Below, piece after piece: positions 51,775 to 60,150 of a stretch of 64,000 nt of DNA. Each line of letters opens with the position of its first letter. Within the stretch, counting starts at the first letter, position 1. The notes beneath the pieces are model-generated. The model did no database searches, had not been told where the DNA came from, and saw nothing but the letters and a program-made list of their open reading frames with translations. A program made the translations under genes and the position numbers. This DNA is from Pirellulales bacterium (GTDB lineage: Bacteria; Planctomycetota; Planctomycetia; Pirellulales; JAEUIK01): assembly GCA_019694435.1 (NCBI GenBank), contig JAIBBZ010000018.1:1-64000 (forward strand), in the 5' to 3' direction.

Positions 51775-53181
51775 ATGAAGAATGCTTCTTGCCTGGCTTT
51801 GTCGGCGGTCGCCTGGCTGGTTCTTGCCGCCGCGCCAGCCGCGGGGGACGAGCCGGCCCCGGTCAGCTATTGGCGCGAGGTGCGGCCGCTGTTGCAGGTC
51901 AAATGCCAGGGTTGCCATCAGCCGGCCCGGCCGCAGGGCGGCGCGGTCGTCACATCGGTCGAGGCGCTGCTGCGGCCCGGCGACACCGACCAGCCGGGCG
52001 TGGTGCCGGGAAATCCGGATGAGAGCGAACTGATCGCCCAGGTGACCGCCGCCGAGGGCGAGAAACCGGCCATGCCCAAGGGCGCCGATCCGCTCGCGCC
52101 GGCCGAGGTCGACTTGCTGCGCCGCTGGATTGCAGCCGGCGCCGTAGACGACACCCCGGCCTTGGCCCGCGATGCGGTCGATGCGGCCCATCCGCCCGTG
52201 TACACGCTGCCCCCGGTGATCACGGCGATCGACTTCTCGCCCGACGGCACCTTGCTGGCGGTTTCCGGCTATCACGAGGTGTTGTTGCACAAGGCCGACG
52301 GCAGCGAGCTCGTGGCCCGGCTGGTGGGTTTGGCGGTGCGCATCGAGTCGCTGGCGTTTTCGCCCGACGGCACGCGGCTGGCCGTCAGCGGCGGGTCGCC
52401 GGGGCGGTTTGGCGAGATCCAGATCTGGGACGTCGCCAAGCGTGAGCTGCAACACTCGGTCCAGGTCACGTTCGATTCGGTCTACGGCGTGAGCTGGTCG
52501 CCCGACGGGACCAAGATCGCCTTTGGCTGCGGCGACAACACGCTCCGCGCGCTCGATGCGGCCAGCGGCAAGCAGGTGCTGTACCAGGGCGCCCACAACG
52601 ACTGGGTGCTCGACACCGTGTTTTCCAACGATGCGTCGCACCTGGTTTCGGTGAGCCGGGACATGTCGATGAAACTCACCGAGGTCGCGACCGAGCGGTT
52701 CGTCGACAACATCACGAGCATCACGCCCGGGGCCCTCAAGGGCGGGCTGCAAACGGTCGATCGCCGGCCGGGCAAGGACGAACTGTTGATTGGCGGTGCC
52801 GACGGCGTGCCGAAGCTGTACCAGATGTATCGCACGATGGAGCGGCGGATCGGCGACGACTACAACTTGATTCGCGCGTTCGAGGCCTTACCCGGCCGGA
52901 TTTTCGCCGACGAGTTCAACGCCGACGGCAGCAGGTTCGTCGTGGGCGCCAGCCTCGACGGCGCCGGCGAGGCCCGCGTCTACCAGACCGACGACGGCAA
53001 GCTGCTCGCGCGGCTCGAAGGCGTGACCAGCCCGGTTTACACCGTGGCGTTTCGGCCCGACGGTAAGGTCGTTGCTACGGCGGGCTTCGACGGCCGCGTG
53101 CGGTTGAGCGATGCGGAGACGGGATCGCTCGTGCTCGAATTTTTGCCCGTACCGCAGACGCCGGCCGTCGCGGGACCCTGA
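51775..53181 (+). CDS. Planctomycete cytochrome c/WD40-repeat fusion protein (exported)
   Basis: A 468-residue protein. The signal peptide ends near residue 24 (AAG-DEP). A planctomycete-type cytochrome c domain follows with one heme site C44-x2-C47-H48 (CQGCHQ). From about residue 140 there are six or seven WD40-type repeats (IDFSPDGTLLAVSG, LAFSPDGTRLAVSG, WSPDGTKIAFGCGD, AFRPDGKVVATAGFDG). The architecture PSD1-like cytochrome plus WD40 is common in this phylum, where it is placed in the periplasm and often sits beside DUF1549/DUF1553 genes, as here (next gene 61 bp downstream). Redox partner and substrate are unknown. Confidence 0.88.
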   Translation: MKNASCLALSAVAWLVLAAAPAAGDEPAPVSYWREVRPLLQVKCQGCHQPARPQGGAVVTSVEALLRPGDTDQPGVVPGNPDESELIAQVTAAEGEKPAMPKGADPLAPAEVDLLRRWIAAGAVDDTPALARDAVDAAHPPVYTLPPVITAIDFSPDGTLLAVSGYHEVLLHKADGSELVARLVGLAVRIESLAFSPDGTRLAVSGGSPGRFGEIQIWDVAKRELQHSVQVTFDSVYGVSWSPDGTKIAFGCGDNTLRALDAASGKQVLYQGAHNDWVLDTVFSNDASHLVSVSRDMSMKLTEVATERFVDNITSITPGALKGGLQTVDRRPGKDELLIGGADGVPKLYQMYRTMERRIGDDYNLIRAFEALPGRIFADEFNADGSRFVVGASLDGAGEARVYQTDDGKLLARLEGVTSPVYTVAFRPDGKVVATAGFDGRVRLSDAETGSLVLEFLPVPQTPAVAGP

Positions 53182-53242
53182 TCGCGCCGCACCCGCGAGC
53201 GCGTCGCAATAAATGATTCAACCCAACAACGGATGTGAAGTG

Positions 53243-55705
53243 ATGTTGCACCGCTCGTGGTTCTGGTTGCTTGCCGCGGCGGCGATCTGCAGTCCGGGCC
53301 TGGCAGGCGCCAAAGAGAATTTGCCCGAGGGAGCGGCGGTCGTGCGGCTCGACGTGCAACCGGCGTCGATCCAGCTTGGCAACCGCTACGACTACGCCCA
53401 ACTGCTGGTGTTCGGCGAGTTGACCAACGGCCAGCGGCTCGACGTGACGCGAATGGTCGACGTGCAGGCCGCGCCCGCCGAGTTGGTCACCGTCTCGGAG
53501 CGCGGGCTGGTGCGTCCGGCGCACGACGGCGCGGGCGAGTTGCGCTTGCGGCTGGCCGGTCTGGAGATTGGGGTGCCGGTCACCGTCGCCGGGACGCAGG
53601 CAGCCTACACGGTCAGCTTCGTGCAGGACGTGATGCCGGCCATGTCGAAGCTGGGCTGCAATGCCGGCACCTGCCACGGCGCGAAGGACGGCAAGAACGG
53701 TTTCAAGATGAGCCTGCGCGGCTATGACCCGGTGTACGACCATCGCGCGCTGACCGACGACCTCGCCGGGCGGCGATTCAATCGGGCCGTGCCCGAGCAG
53801 AGCCTGATGTTGCTGAAGCCGGCCGGCGGGGTGCCGCACGTCGGCGGCGTGAAGATGCACGAAGGCGAACCGCATTACGAAATTCTGCGCGCCTGGATCG
53901 CCCAAGGCGTGAAGCTCGACCAGGGCGCGCCGCGGGTGGCCCGGATCGAGCTGGCCCCACAGAACCCGATGATCGCGCTGCCGGGCATGAGCCAGCAGAT
54001 GCGCGTGCTGGCGACGTACAGCGACGGGCGCGTGCGCGACGTCACGGCCGAGGCCTTTGTCGCCAGCAGCCTGACCGAAAAGCTCGACGTCGACGCGACG
54101 GGCCTGGCCACGGCCGTGCGCCGCGGCGAGGCAGCGGTGCTGGCCCGGTATGAAGGGGCCTATGCCTCGACCATCGTCACGGTGATGGGCGACCGCGAAC
54201 AGTTCGTCTGGCAGGAAACGCCCGAGTACACCTGGGTCGACACGCTCGTCTACGACAAGCTCAAGCGGATCAAGGTGCAGCCGTCCGAAGTTTGCAGCGA
54301 CGAAGACTTCGCGCGGCGCGTGTATCTCGACGTGACGGGCATCCCGCCCGCTCCCGAGGTGCTGCAGGAGTTCTTGAGCGACGCCCGCCCGAGCCGCGAG
54401 AAGCGCGACGCGCTGGTCGACCGGCTGGTCGGCAGCGCCGATTACGTCGAGCATTGGACCAACAAGTGGTCGGACCTGCTGATGGTCAACCGCAAGTTCC
54501 TGAGCGTGAAGGGGGCGTGGGCCCTGCGCAACTGGATTCGCGAGGCGATCGCCGCCAACGTGCCCTACGACCAGTTCGCCTACCAGGTGCTGACGGCCAG
54601 CGGCTCGACGTTTGAGAACCCGCCCAGCGCCTATTTGCGCACGCTGCGCGAAGCCGACGCCGCGATGGAAAACTCGACGCAGTTGTTCCTCGGCGTGCGG
54701 TTCAACTGCAACAAGTGTCACGATCACCCGTTCGAACGCTGGACGCAGAAGCAGTATTACGACCTGGCGGCGTATTTCGTGCAGGTCGGCCGCAAGCCCG
54801 GCAACGTCCAGGACGAAGAAGTGATCTTCGACGTGCACTCCGGTGAGATGACCAATCCGCTCTCGGGCCAGGTGGTGCCGCCGTCGTTTCCCTACGCGCA
54901 CGACGACGTGTTGCCGGCCACGGCCAGTCGCCGCGAGCAGTTTGCCCACTGGGTGATCTCGCCGCAGAACCAGTATTTCGCCACCAGCTTCGTGAACCGC
55001 ATTTGGAGCTATCTGCTCGGCGTGGGGCTGATCGAGCCGGTCGACGATATTCGCGCCGGTAACCCGCCGAGCAATCCCGAGTTGCTGCACCGGCTGACGG
55101 GCGAGTTTGTCGCCCACGGCTTCGACGTGCAGCACTTGATCCGGCTGATCTGCAAGTCGCGTGTTTACCAGCACGCGGTCGCGACGAACGCCTGGAACGA
55201 CGACGACGAGATCAACTATTCGCATGCGCTGGCCCGACGGCTGTCGGCCGAGACACTCTACGACGCGATTCAGGTGGCCACGGGCACGCAACGCAAGCTG
55301 CCCGGCGTGCCCAACGGCTTCCGCGCGGCACAACTGCCCGACTCGGCCGTCGAGCTGCCCGGCGGATTTCTCGACGTGTTCGGCAAGCCGCCGCGCGAAA
55401 GCGCCTGCGAGTGCGAACGCGCCTCGGGCGTGGTGCTGGGCCAGGCGTTGACCTTGGTCAACGGTCCGATCATCGCCGACGCGATTGCCGATCCGAACAA
55501 TCGCATCACGACCATCGTGCAGTCCCAAAACGACAACGCGGCGGTCGTCGACGCGCTGTTCGTATCGATCTTGTGCCGGCACGCGCGGCCGGACGAGGTG
55601 GCAACCGGCGTGCAGGCGATCGGCGAGGCACCCAGCCGGCTGGAAGGCGCGCAAGACCTGGCGTGGGCCCTGATCAACAGCCCGGCGTTCTTGTTCAATC
55701 ACTAG
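53243..55705 (+). CDS. Exported DUF1549/DUF1553 protein with two CxxCH-like sites
   Basis: An 820-residue exported protein. The signal peptide MLHRSWFWLLAAAAICSPGL begins at the ATG at 53243, preferred over an ATG ten codons upstream that has no ribosome binding site. An Ig-like/BID_2-type stretch follows (LLVFGELTNGQRLDVTRMVD). A cytochrome-like site C139-x4-C144-H145 (CNAGTCHG) precedes the DUF1549 part (RRVYLDVTGIPPAPEVLQEF, YVEHWTNKWSDLLMVNRKFL). A second site C489-x2-C492-H493 (CNKCHDHPFERW) leads into DUF1553 (NQYFATSFVNRIWSYLLGVG). These proteins are typical of planctomycete periplasmic modules. Usually a DUF1501 gene is adjacent; here it is absent. Confidence 0.9.
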   Translation: MLHRSWFWLLAAAAICSPGLAGAKENLPEGAAVVRLDVQPASIQLGNRYDYAQLLVFGELTNGQRLDVTRMVDVQAAPAELVTVSERGLVRPAHDGAGELRLRLAGLEIGVPVTVAGTQAAYTVSFVQDVMPAMSKLGCNAGTCHGAKDGKNGFKMSLRGYDPVYDHRALTDDLAGRRFNRAVPEQSLMLLKPAGGVPHVGGVKMHEGEPHYEILRAWIAQGVKLDQGAPRVARIELAPQNPMIALPGMSQQMRVLATYSDGRVRDVTAEAFVASSLTEKLDVDATGLATAVRRGEAAVLARYEGAYASTIVTVMGDREQFVWQETPEYTWVDTLVYDKLKRIKVQPSEVCSDEDFARRVYLDVTGIPPAPEVLQEFLSDARPSREKRDALVDRLVGSADYVEHWTNKWSDLLMVNRKFLSVKGAWALRNWIREAIAANVPYDQFAYQVLTASGSTFENPPSAYLRTLREADAAMENSTQLFLGVRFNCNKCHDHPFERWTQKQYYDLAAYFVQVGRKPGNVQDEEVIFDVHSGEMTNPLSGQVVPPSFPYAHDDVLPATASRREQFAHWVISPQNQYFATSFVNRIWSYLLGVGLIEPVDDIRAGNPPSNPELLHRLTGEFVAHGFDVQHLIRLICKSRVYQHAVATNAWNDDDEINYSHALARRLSAETLYDAIQVATGTQRKLPGVPNGFRAAQLPDSAVELPGGFLDVFGKPPRESACECERASGVVLGQALTLVNGPIIADAIADPNNRITTIVQSQNDNAAVVDALFVSILCRHARPDEVATGVQAIGEAPSRLEGAQDLAWALINSPAFLFNH

Positions 55706-55723
55706 CAACGCGAGCGGCGCGCC

Positions 55724-57235
55724 ATGCGCGAAGAAGCAGGGCCCGTCGAAGCAGGGCCCGTCGCTCGGCCCGGCGGGGCCAGTTCCGGGCGCGCCTGGTG
55801 GCTGGTCGCCGCGGCGGTGCCGCTGATCTTGTGCGCCGGCAAACTCGAACTCGATCTGTGGCACGACGAAATCCACACGATCGTGTTTTACGCCTCGCGG
55901 CCGGCCGCTGAAATCGTCCGCGACTACTCCGCGCCCAACAATCACGTTCTGTACACGCTTTGCCTCGCGCCCTGGACGCGCGTCTCGCTCGTCGAGCCTT
56001 GGCTGCGGGTGCCTTCGCTCGCGTGTGCAGTCGCGACGCTCGTGCTCGTCTATCGGCTCGGGCTGCGCGTCGCCGGGCGCGCGGCGGCACTCCTGGCGAC
56101 GTCGCTCTTGGGCCTGACGTTGATGTTCCTGGTCCACGTCATGCAGGTACGCGGCTATGGGCTGTCGATGGCGCTCGTGGCGGCGCTTGCGCTCTTGGCC
56201 GTCGGCGCTCCCGACTCGTCGCGATTGCGACGCGTGCTCGTGGTTCTGCTCGCGGCGGCGGCCGTGTACACGATTCCGACAAATGCCTTGTTCGTCGCGG
56301 CCCTCGGTGCCGCGGCCGGTGCCTTGGTGCTGTCGCGAGCCGGCTGGCGGAGCGCCGCGTCCGCCGCGGCGGTCTGGGGCGGAGGCCTGGCGTTGGGCCT
56401 GGCCTGTTATGCGCCGGTGTGGCAACAGCTTCTCGAACATTCGCGCGACGCACCGTCTGCCAAGCCCGAGGCGGTGCTGCGGCTGGCGGGCCGCTTCTTC
56501 TGGGCCGCGGGACACGATAGTTGGCCGCTGGCAATTTGCGCGGCGCTGTTGTTGCCGTGGTGGCTGCGGCCACTGCGCCGGCGACCGTCGGAGATCGGTG
56601 CCTACCTGGGCCTGGCGGCTGCGGTCCTATTGCCCTGGGCGGCTTGCATGGTCGCGCGCACCACGCCGTTCGAACGCAACTTCACTCCGCTGTTGCCGGT
56701 GCTGGCAGTGCTCGTGGCCGCGCCGCTCTCGGGCTTGGCCGGCTTCGTCGAGCGGCGCTGGCCGCGCGCGGCGTCGACCGTCGTCCCTGTGGTGGCGGTT
56801 GCCGTGCCGCTGGTGTTGCTGCTGCCGGCGGTTTGGCTCTATCCGTCGCGGCTGGCCGCAGCGTGTCGGCGGGGCTTTGCCCAGGACGGCTATTACAACT
56901 ATTACGCGGCCAACTACCGGCCCCGCGACGTGGTAACGGCGCTGGCCGGAGAGCTCGCCGGAGCGCAGGCAGATCGAGACTACGCGATCTATTTCACGGA
57001 CGAGGACCAGACCAACCTGGTCTATTATTTGAATCGAGCCGGCGTGCCGGAGCAGCGCGTGGCAACGCCCGCGGCGCTCCCGCGCCTCTTCGCGATCGTC
57101 TCGCCGCGCCCGGATCATGCACAGTGGTCCGCGCGGTTTCACCTCGACCGCGGCACCCTGGATCGTATGTGGCTCATTCGCGATACCGGGTACTATCGCC
57201 TGTTGTCAACCGGTGCTCCCACCCGCGCTCCGTGA
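55724..57235 (+). CDS. GT-C fold (GT39-like) membrane glycosyltransferase
   Basis: A 503-residue inner-membrane protein with about ten hydrophobic segments between residues 25 and 385. An acidic motif in the first periplasmic loop, DLWHDEIHTIVFYASRPAAE (near residue 45), resembles the catalytic D-E of GT39/PMT-like enzymes that use lipid-linked sugars. The C-terminal region from about 400 is hydrophilic (DYAIYFTDEDQTNLVYYLNR). It starts 18 bp after the DUF1549 gene on the same strand. Acceptor and donor are unknown; protein O-mannosylation or cell-surface glycan assembly are the usual roles. Confidence 0.8.
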   Translation: MREEAGPVEAGPVARPGGASSGRAWWLVAAAVPLILCAGKLELDLWHDEIHTIVFYASRPAAEIVRDYSAPNNHVLYTLCLAPWTRVSLVEPWLRVPSLACAVATLVLVYRLGLRVAGRAAALLATSLLGLTLMFLVHVMQVRGYGLSMALVAALALLAVGAPDSSRLRRVLVVLLAAAAVYTIPTNALFVAALGAAAGALVLSRAGWRSAASAAAVWGGGLALGLACYAPVWQQLLEHSRDAPSAKPEAVLRLAGRFFWAAGHDSWPLAICAALLLPWWLRPLRRRPSEIGAYLGLAAAVLLPWAACMVARTTPFERNFTPLLPVLAVLVAAPLSGLAGFVERRWPRAASTVVPVVAVAVPLVLLLPAVWLYPSRLAAACRRGFAQDGYYNYYAANYRPRDVVTALAGELAGAQADRDYAIYFTDEDQTNLVYYLNRAGVPEQRVATPAALPRLFAIVSPRPDHAQWSARFHLDRGTLDRMWLIRDTGYYRLLSTGAPTRAP

Positions 57236-57341
57236 GCGGACGATGCGGTCATTAGTCGCGGCTTGTCAAGCCGGCGGCGACACCCAACAATGCACGGCAA
57301 GTTCCGCGACCCCTGATAGCACTCATGCACCGGCCGGCCGC

Positions 57342-58151
57342 ATGCGCGAATTCTTCTTCGGTCTGAACACTAGCACGATCCAGCCCGCCGGGTTGCTGGA
57401 CAAGATCCGCATGACCGCCGCGGCGGGCTACGACGCGATCGAGCTGTGGATCAACGACGTCGAGAAATACGTCGCCGAGGGCCACGCCGTGGCCGACGTC
57501 CGCAAGGCGCTCGACGATGCGGGCCTGATGCGTCCCAGCATGATCTCGCTGCGCGACTGGTGCGAGCCCGACGAGGTGAAGTTTCAACAAGCTCTCGAGG
57601 CGGCCAAGCGCCGGCTCGACACGGCCCGCGAATTGGGCGTCAAGCGCATCGTGGCCGGGCCGCCGCGCGAGGTAGTGCCGTTGGAGTTGGCCGTGAAGCG
57701 CTATGGCCAGTTGCTCGACGTGAGTGTCGACCGCGGCGTGCCGGCCTCGGTCGAGTTCCTGGGCTTCGTCGACGGGATCAATACGCTCGAGGATGCCTGG
57801 GCGATTTGCGCTGGCGCGGCTCGCGCCGAGGGCACCATCACGCCCGACATCTGGCACATGTTTCGCGGCGGTTCGCGGCTCGAGACGCTCGATTCGATTC
57901 CGGCCGATCATCTATCCGTGTTTCATTGGAACGATTGCCCAGCCGAACCTCCCCGCGAGCAGCAGACCGACTCGCACCGCGTCTATCCCGGCGATGGCAT
58001 CTACCCGATCAAGCAAGTGGCCGAGAAGCTGCGGGCCAAGAACTGGCACTGGGTGCTCTCGCTCGAGTTGTTCAATCCGAGCTACTGGGCCCAGGACCTG
58101 CGCGAAGTGGCCCGCATCGGCTTGGAAAAGATGAAAGCGAGCGTCGGCTAG
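57342..58151 (+). CDS. Sugar phosphate isomerase/epimerase-like TIM-barrel protein
   Basis: A 269-residue protein of the xylose isomerase-like TIM-barrel family (AP_endonuc_2 superfamily). MREFFFGLNTSTIQPAGLLD opens the barrel; AAAGYDAIELWINDVEKYVA has the usual (G)(F/Y)DxIEL turn; then ELGVKRIVAGPP, SVEFLGFVDGINTLEDAW, TPDIWHMFRGGS and LSLELFNPSYWAQDLREVA carry the metal-binding Glu/Asp/His/Glu positions. Family members act on inosose, tagatose or other polyol sugars, and the substrate is unknown. ATG at 57342 is preferred as the point where homology begins; GTG or ATG codons up to 57243 are in frame. Confidence 0.87.
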   Translation: MREFFFGLNTSTIQPAGLLDKIRMTAAAGYDAIELWINDVEKYVAEGHAVADVRKALDDAGLMRPSMISLRDWCEPDEVKFQQALEAAKRRLDTARELGVKRIVAGPPREVVPLELAVKRYGQLLDVSVDRGVPASVEFLGFVDGINTLEDAWAICAGAARAEGTITPDIWHMFRGGSRLETLDSIPADHLSVFHWNDCPAEPPREQQTDSHRVYPGDGIYPIKQVAEKLRAKNWHWVLSLELFNPSYWAQDLREVARIGLEKMKASVG

Positions 58152-58244
58152 AGCAGGTTCAATCCGAGGGACTCGGGTTGATTCACCACGCGCAGCCGAC
58201 CGCCCCCGAAACGACGGGGCCAAGTGACCGCGAACCGAGAAGAC

Positions 58245-59144
58245 ATGGCAAAGCCGTTTGTGCTCACCGAGGCGCTGACGAAGCGCTACGGCTCGTTGAC
58301 CGCCCTGGTCGACTGCAGCCTCGACGTGCAGGCCGGCGAAGTGTACGGCTTGCTCGGGCCCAACGGCTCGGGCAAGACCACGCTGATTCGCCTCCTGCTA
58401 GGCTTTCTGCAGCCCACGTCGGGACATGCCTGGATCGACGGCTTGGACTGCTACCACGACAGCGTGGCTGTGCACGAACGTACCGCATATCTACCCGGCG
58501 ACGCGCGGTTGTTTCCCCAAATGCGGGGCACCGACGTGCTGCGTTTTTTTGCCCAGGTGCGGCCCGGTACCGACTACCACCGGGCCGTGGCCATGGCCGA
58601 GCGGCTCAAACTCGACCTGTCGCGGCAAGTGGCCAACTGTTCGACCGGCATGCGGCAAAAGCTGGCCCTGGCCGCGGTGTTGGCCAGCGACTGCGCGCTG
58701 GTGATCCTCGATGAACCAACCGCCAATCTCGACCCCAGCGTGCGCAGCGAGGTGCTCTTGCTCGTGGCCGAGGCCAAGGCCGCGGGGCGGACCGTGATCT
58801 TCTCGTCGCACGTGCTGTCGGAGACCGAGCAGGTGTGCGACCGTGTGGCGATTCTGCGTTTCGGCCAGCTCGTGCACACGCAGGTCATTTCGCAGTTGCG
58901 CAGGCAACACCGGATTCGCGCGCGATTGACCGGCGCCTTGCCGCCGCCGCCGGAGAATCTGGCCGAAGGCCTGCACGTGGAAACGGGGCCCGGCGGCCGG
59001 CTGACGATCGAAACGCCCGGCGAATTGCGGCCGCTGCTCGGATGGCTGGCGACGCTGCCGATGGATGAGGTCCAGATCGAGCCGGTCGGATTGCAGGCGA
59101 TTTACGATCGCTATCACAACTTCGCGGCCGAGAGCGTCGCATGA
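58245..59144 (+). CDS. ABC transporter ATP-binding protein (canonical motifs)
   Basis: A 299-residue ATPase of the ABC-2/CcmA-like drug-exporter type. Walker A is GPNGSGKTT (about residues 42-50), signature CSTGMRQKLALA, Walker B VILDEPTANLDPS, and the switch histidine is present in IFSSHVLSETE, unlike the other ABC ATPase in this window. A C-terminal domain (residues 225-299) is typical of bacterial exporters. Start ATG at 58245; a GTG at 58224 is in frame. The permease gene overlaps the stop by 4 bp (ATGA), so the pair forms one exporter. Confidence 0.92.
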   Translation: MAKPFVLTEALTKRYGSLTALVDCSLDVQAGEVYGLLGPNGSGKTTLIRLLLGFLQPTSGHAWIDGLDCYHDSVAVHERTAYLPGDARLFPQMRGTDVLRFFAQVRPGTDYHRAVAMAERLKLDLSRQVANCSTGMRQKLALAAVLASDCALVILDEPTANLDPSVRSEVLLLVAEAKAAGRTVIFSSHVLSETEQVCDRVAILRFGQLVHTQVISQLRRQHRIRARLTGALPPPPENLAEGLHVETGPGGRLTIETPGELRPLLGWLATLPMDEVQIEPVGLQAIYDRYHNFAAESVA

Positions 59145-59977
59145 ACCGTGCATTGTGGACCAAGGGGCTGATCGAGGCCCGGCTGCTGCTGGGCAGCCTG
59201 ATCCTGTTGATGTTCGTATTCAACTGGATCTTCGTGTGGATCACGAGCAAGGTCGAGCTGAAAGCGCTGCACACCTTTCTGCGGGCCCTGCCTCCCGAGA
59301 TGACCGGTTTGATCGGCGTATCGATCGACGAAGTCGCGACGGTGGCCGGGCGGATCGCGCTGGCCTACATCGATCCGGTCGTGCTGGTCGTCGCGGCCAT
59401 CTGGGGTATCGCGCGCGGCTCCGACGTCGTCGCCGGCGAAATCAACCGGGGGACGATGGAAATGCTGCTGGCACAGCCGCTACGGCGAGCGCAGATTCTC
59501 ATCGTGCCTTCGATCATCACGCTTTGCGGGGCCGTGCTGTTGTCGTGCGTTGCCTGGTTGGGTACGACGGCCGGCATCCTCACGGTGAGCCTGGGCGAAA
59601 ACCTCTCGCCGGTGCCCTACCTGATCGCGGCGACCAACCTGTTCGCGCTGATCTTGTTCGTCGCCGGAGTGTGCACGTTCTTGTCGAGCTGGGACAGCTA
59701 TCGTTGGCGCACGATCGGAATCATGGGCGGCTTTTACATCATCTCGCTGGTCATGGAAGTGATGAGCAAGTCGGTGCCTGCCTTGAAGTGGCTGCGCTAC
59801 CTGTCGTTTCTTGGCGCTTACGAGCCGCAAGTGTTGGTGACGACCTGGCAACGCGCGCCGGCCGAGGCCTGGGCCGCCGCCGGGCAGTACAACGCCATAC
59901 TCGCGGGGATCGGCCTGGCGGGCTTCGTCGCCGCGTTGGCCGTGTTCACCCGCCGCGACGTGCCTGCGCCGCTCTGA
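59141..59977 (+). CDS. ABC-2 type transporter permease
   Basis: A 278-residue inner-membrane protein with about six hydrophobic segments (for example LILLMFVFNWIFVWI, AYIDPVVLVVAAIWGIARGS, IIISLVMEVM-like stretch near residue 205, and the C-terminal YNAILAGIGLAGFVAALAVF). SDVVAGEINRGTMEMLLAQP, followed by LRRAQILI, is the classic ABC-2 motif that faces the cytoplasm. Its ATG lies in the ATPase stop (ATGA), confirming the pair. Substrate is unknown. Confidence 0.88.
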   Translation: MNRALWTKGLIEARLLLGSLILLMFVFNWIFVWITSKVELKALHTFLRALPPEMTGLIGVSIDEVATVAGRIALAYIDPVVLVVAAIWGIARGSDVVAGEINRGTMEMLLAQPLRRAQILIVPSIITLCGAVLLSCVAWLGTTAGILTVSLGENLSPVPYLIAATNLFALILFVAGVCTFLSSWDSYRWRTIGIMGGFYIISLVMEVMSKSVPALKWLRYLSFLGAYEPQVLVTTWQRAPAEAWAAAGQYNAILAGIGLAGFVAALAVFTRRDVPAPL

Positions 59978-60150
59978 TGCCTGAGCGGCGGCGATGGAGG
60001 GGGCCGCACGCCGACGCGTCGCGGGAATCCCGGCGGGGGGTGAGGCTGCATAGCCAGCGGCGGACGAAAGGTCCATAATAACCGCAGCTATGCCGAGCGG
60101 GGGCCGGTCTCGGCAGCCACGCCTAGCCTCAGTTCAAGTCAGGACGCGCC

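Noticed and set aside
53075..56515. A minus-strand open frame of 1,146 codons across the DUF1549 gene.
   Set aside because: It is the antisense of a well-supported gene in high-GC DNA; its composition is Arg/His/Gly-rich without domains. Long antisense frames also occur over xylB, the Ser/Thr kinase and the GMC gene and were rejected for the same reason.
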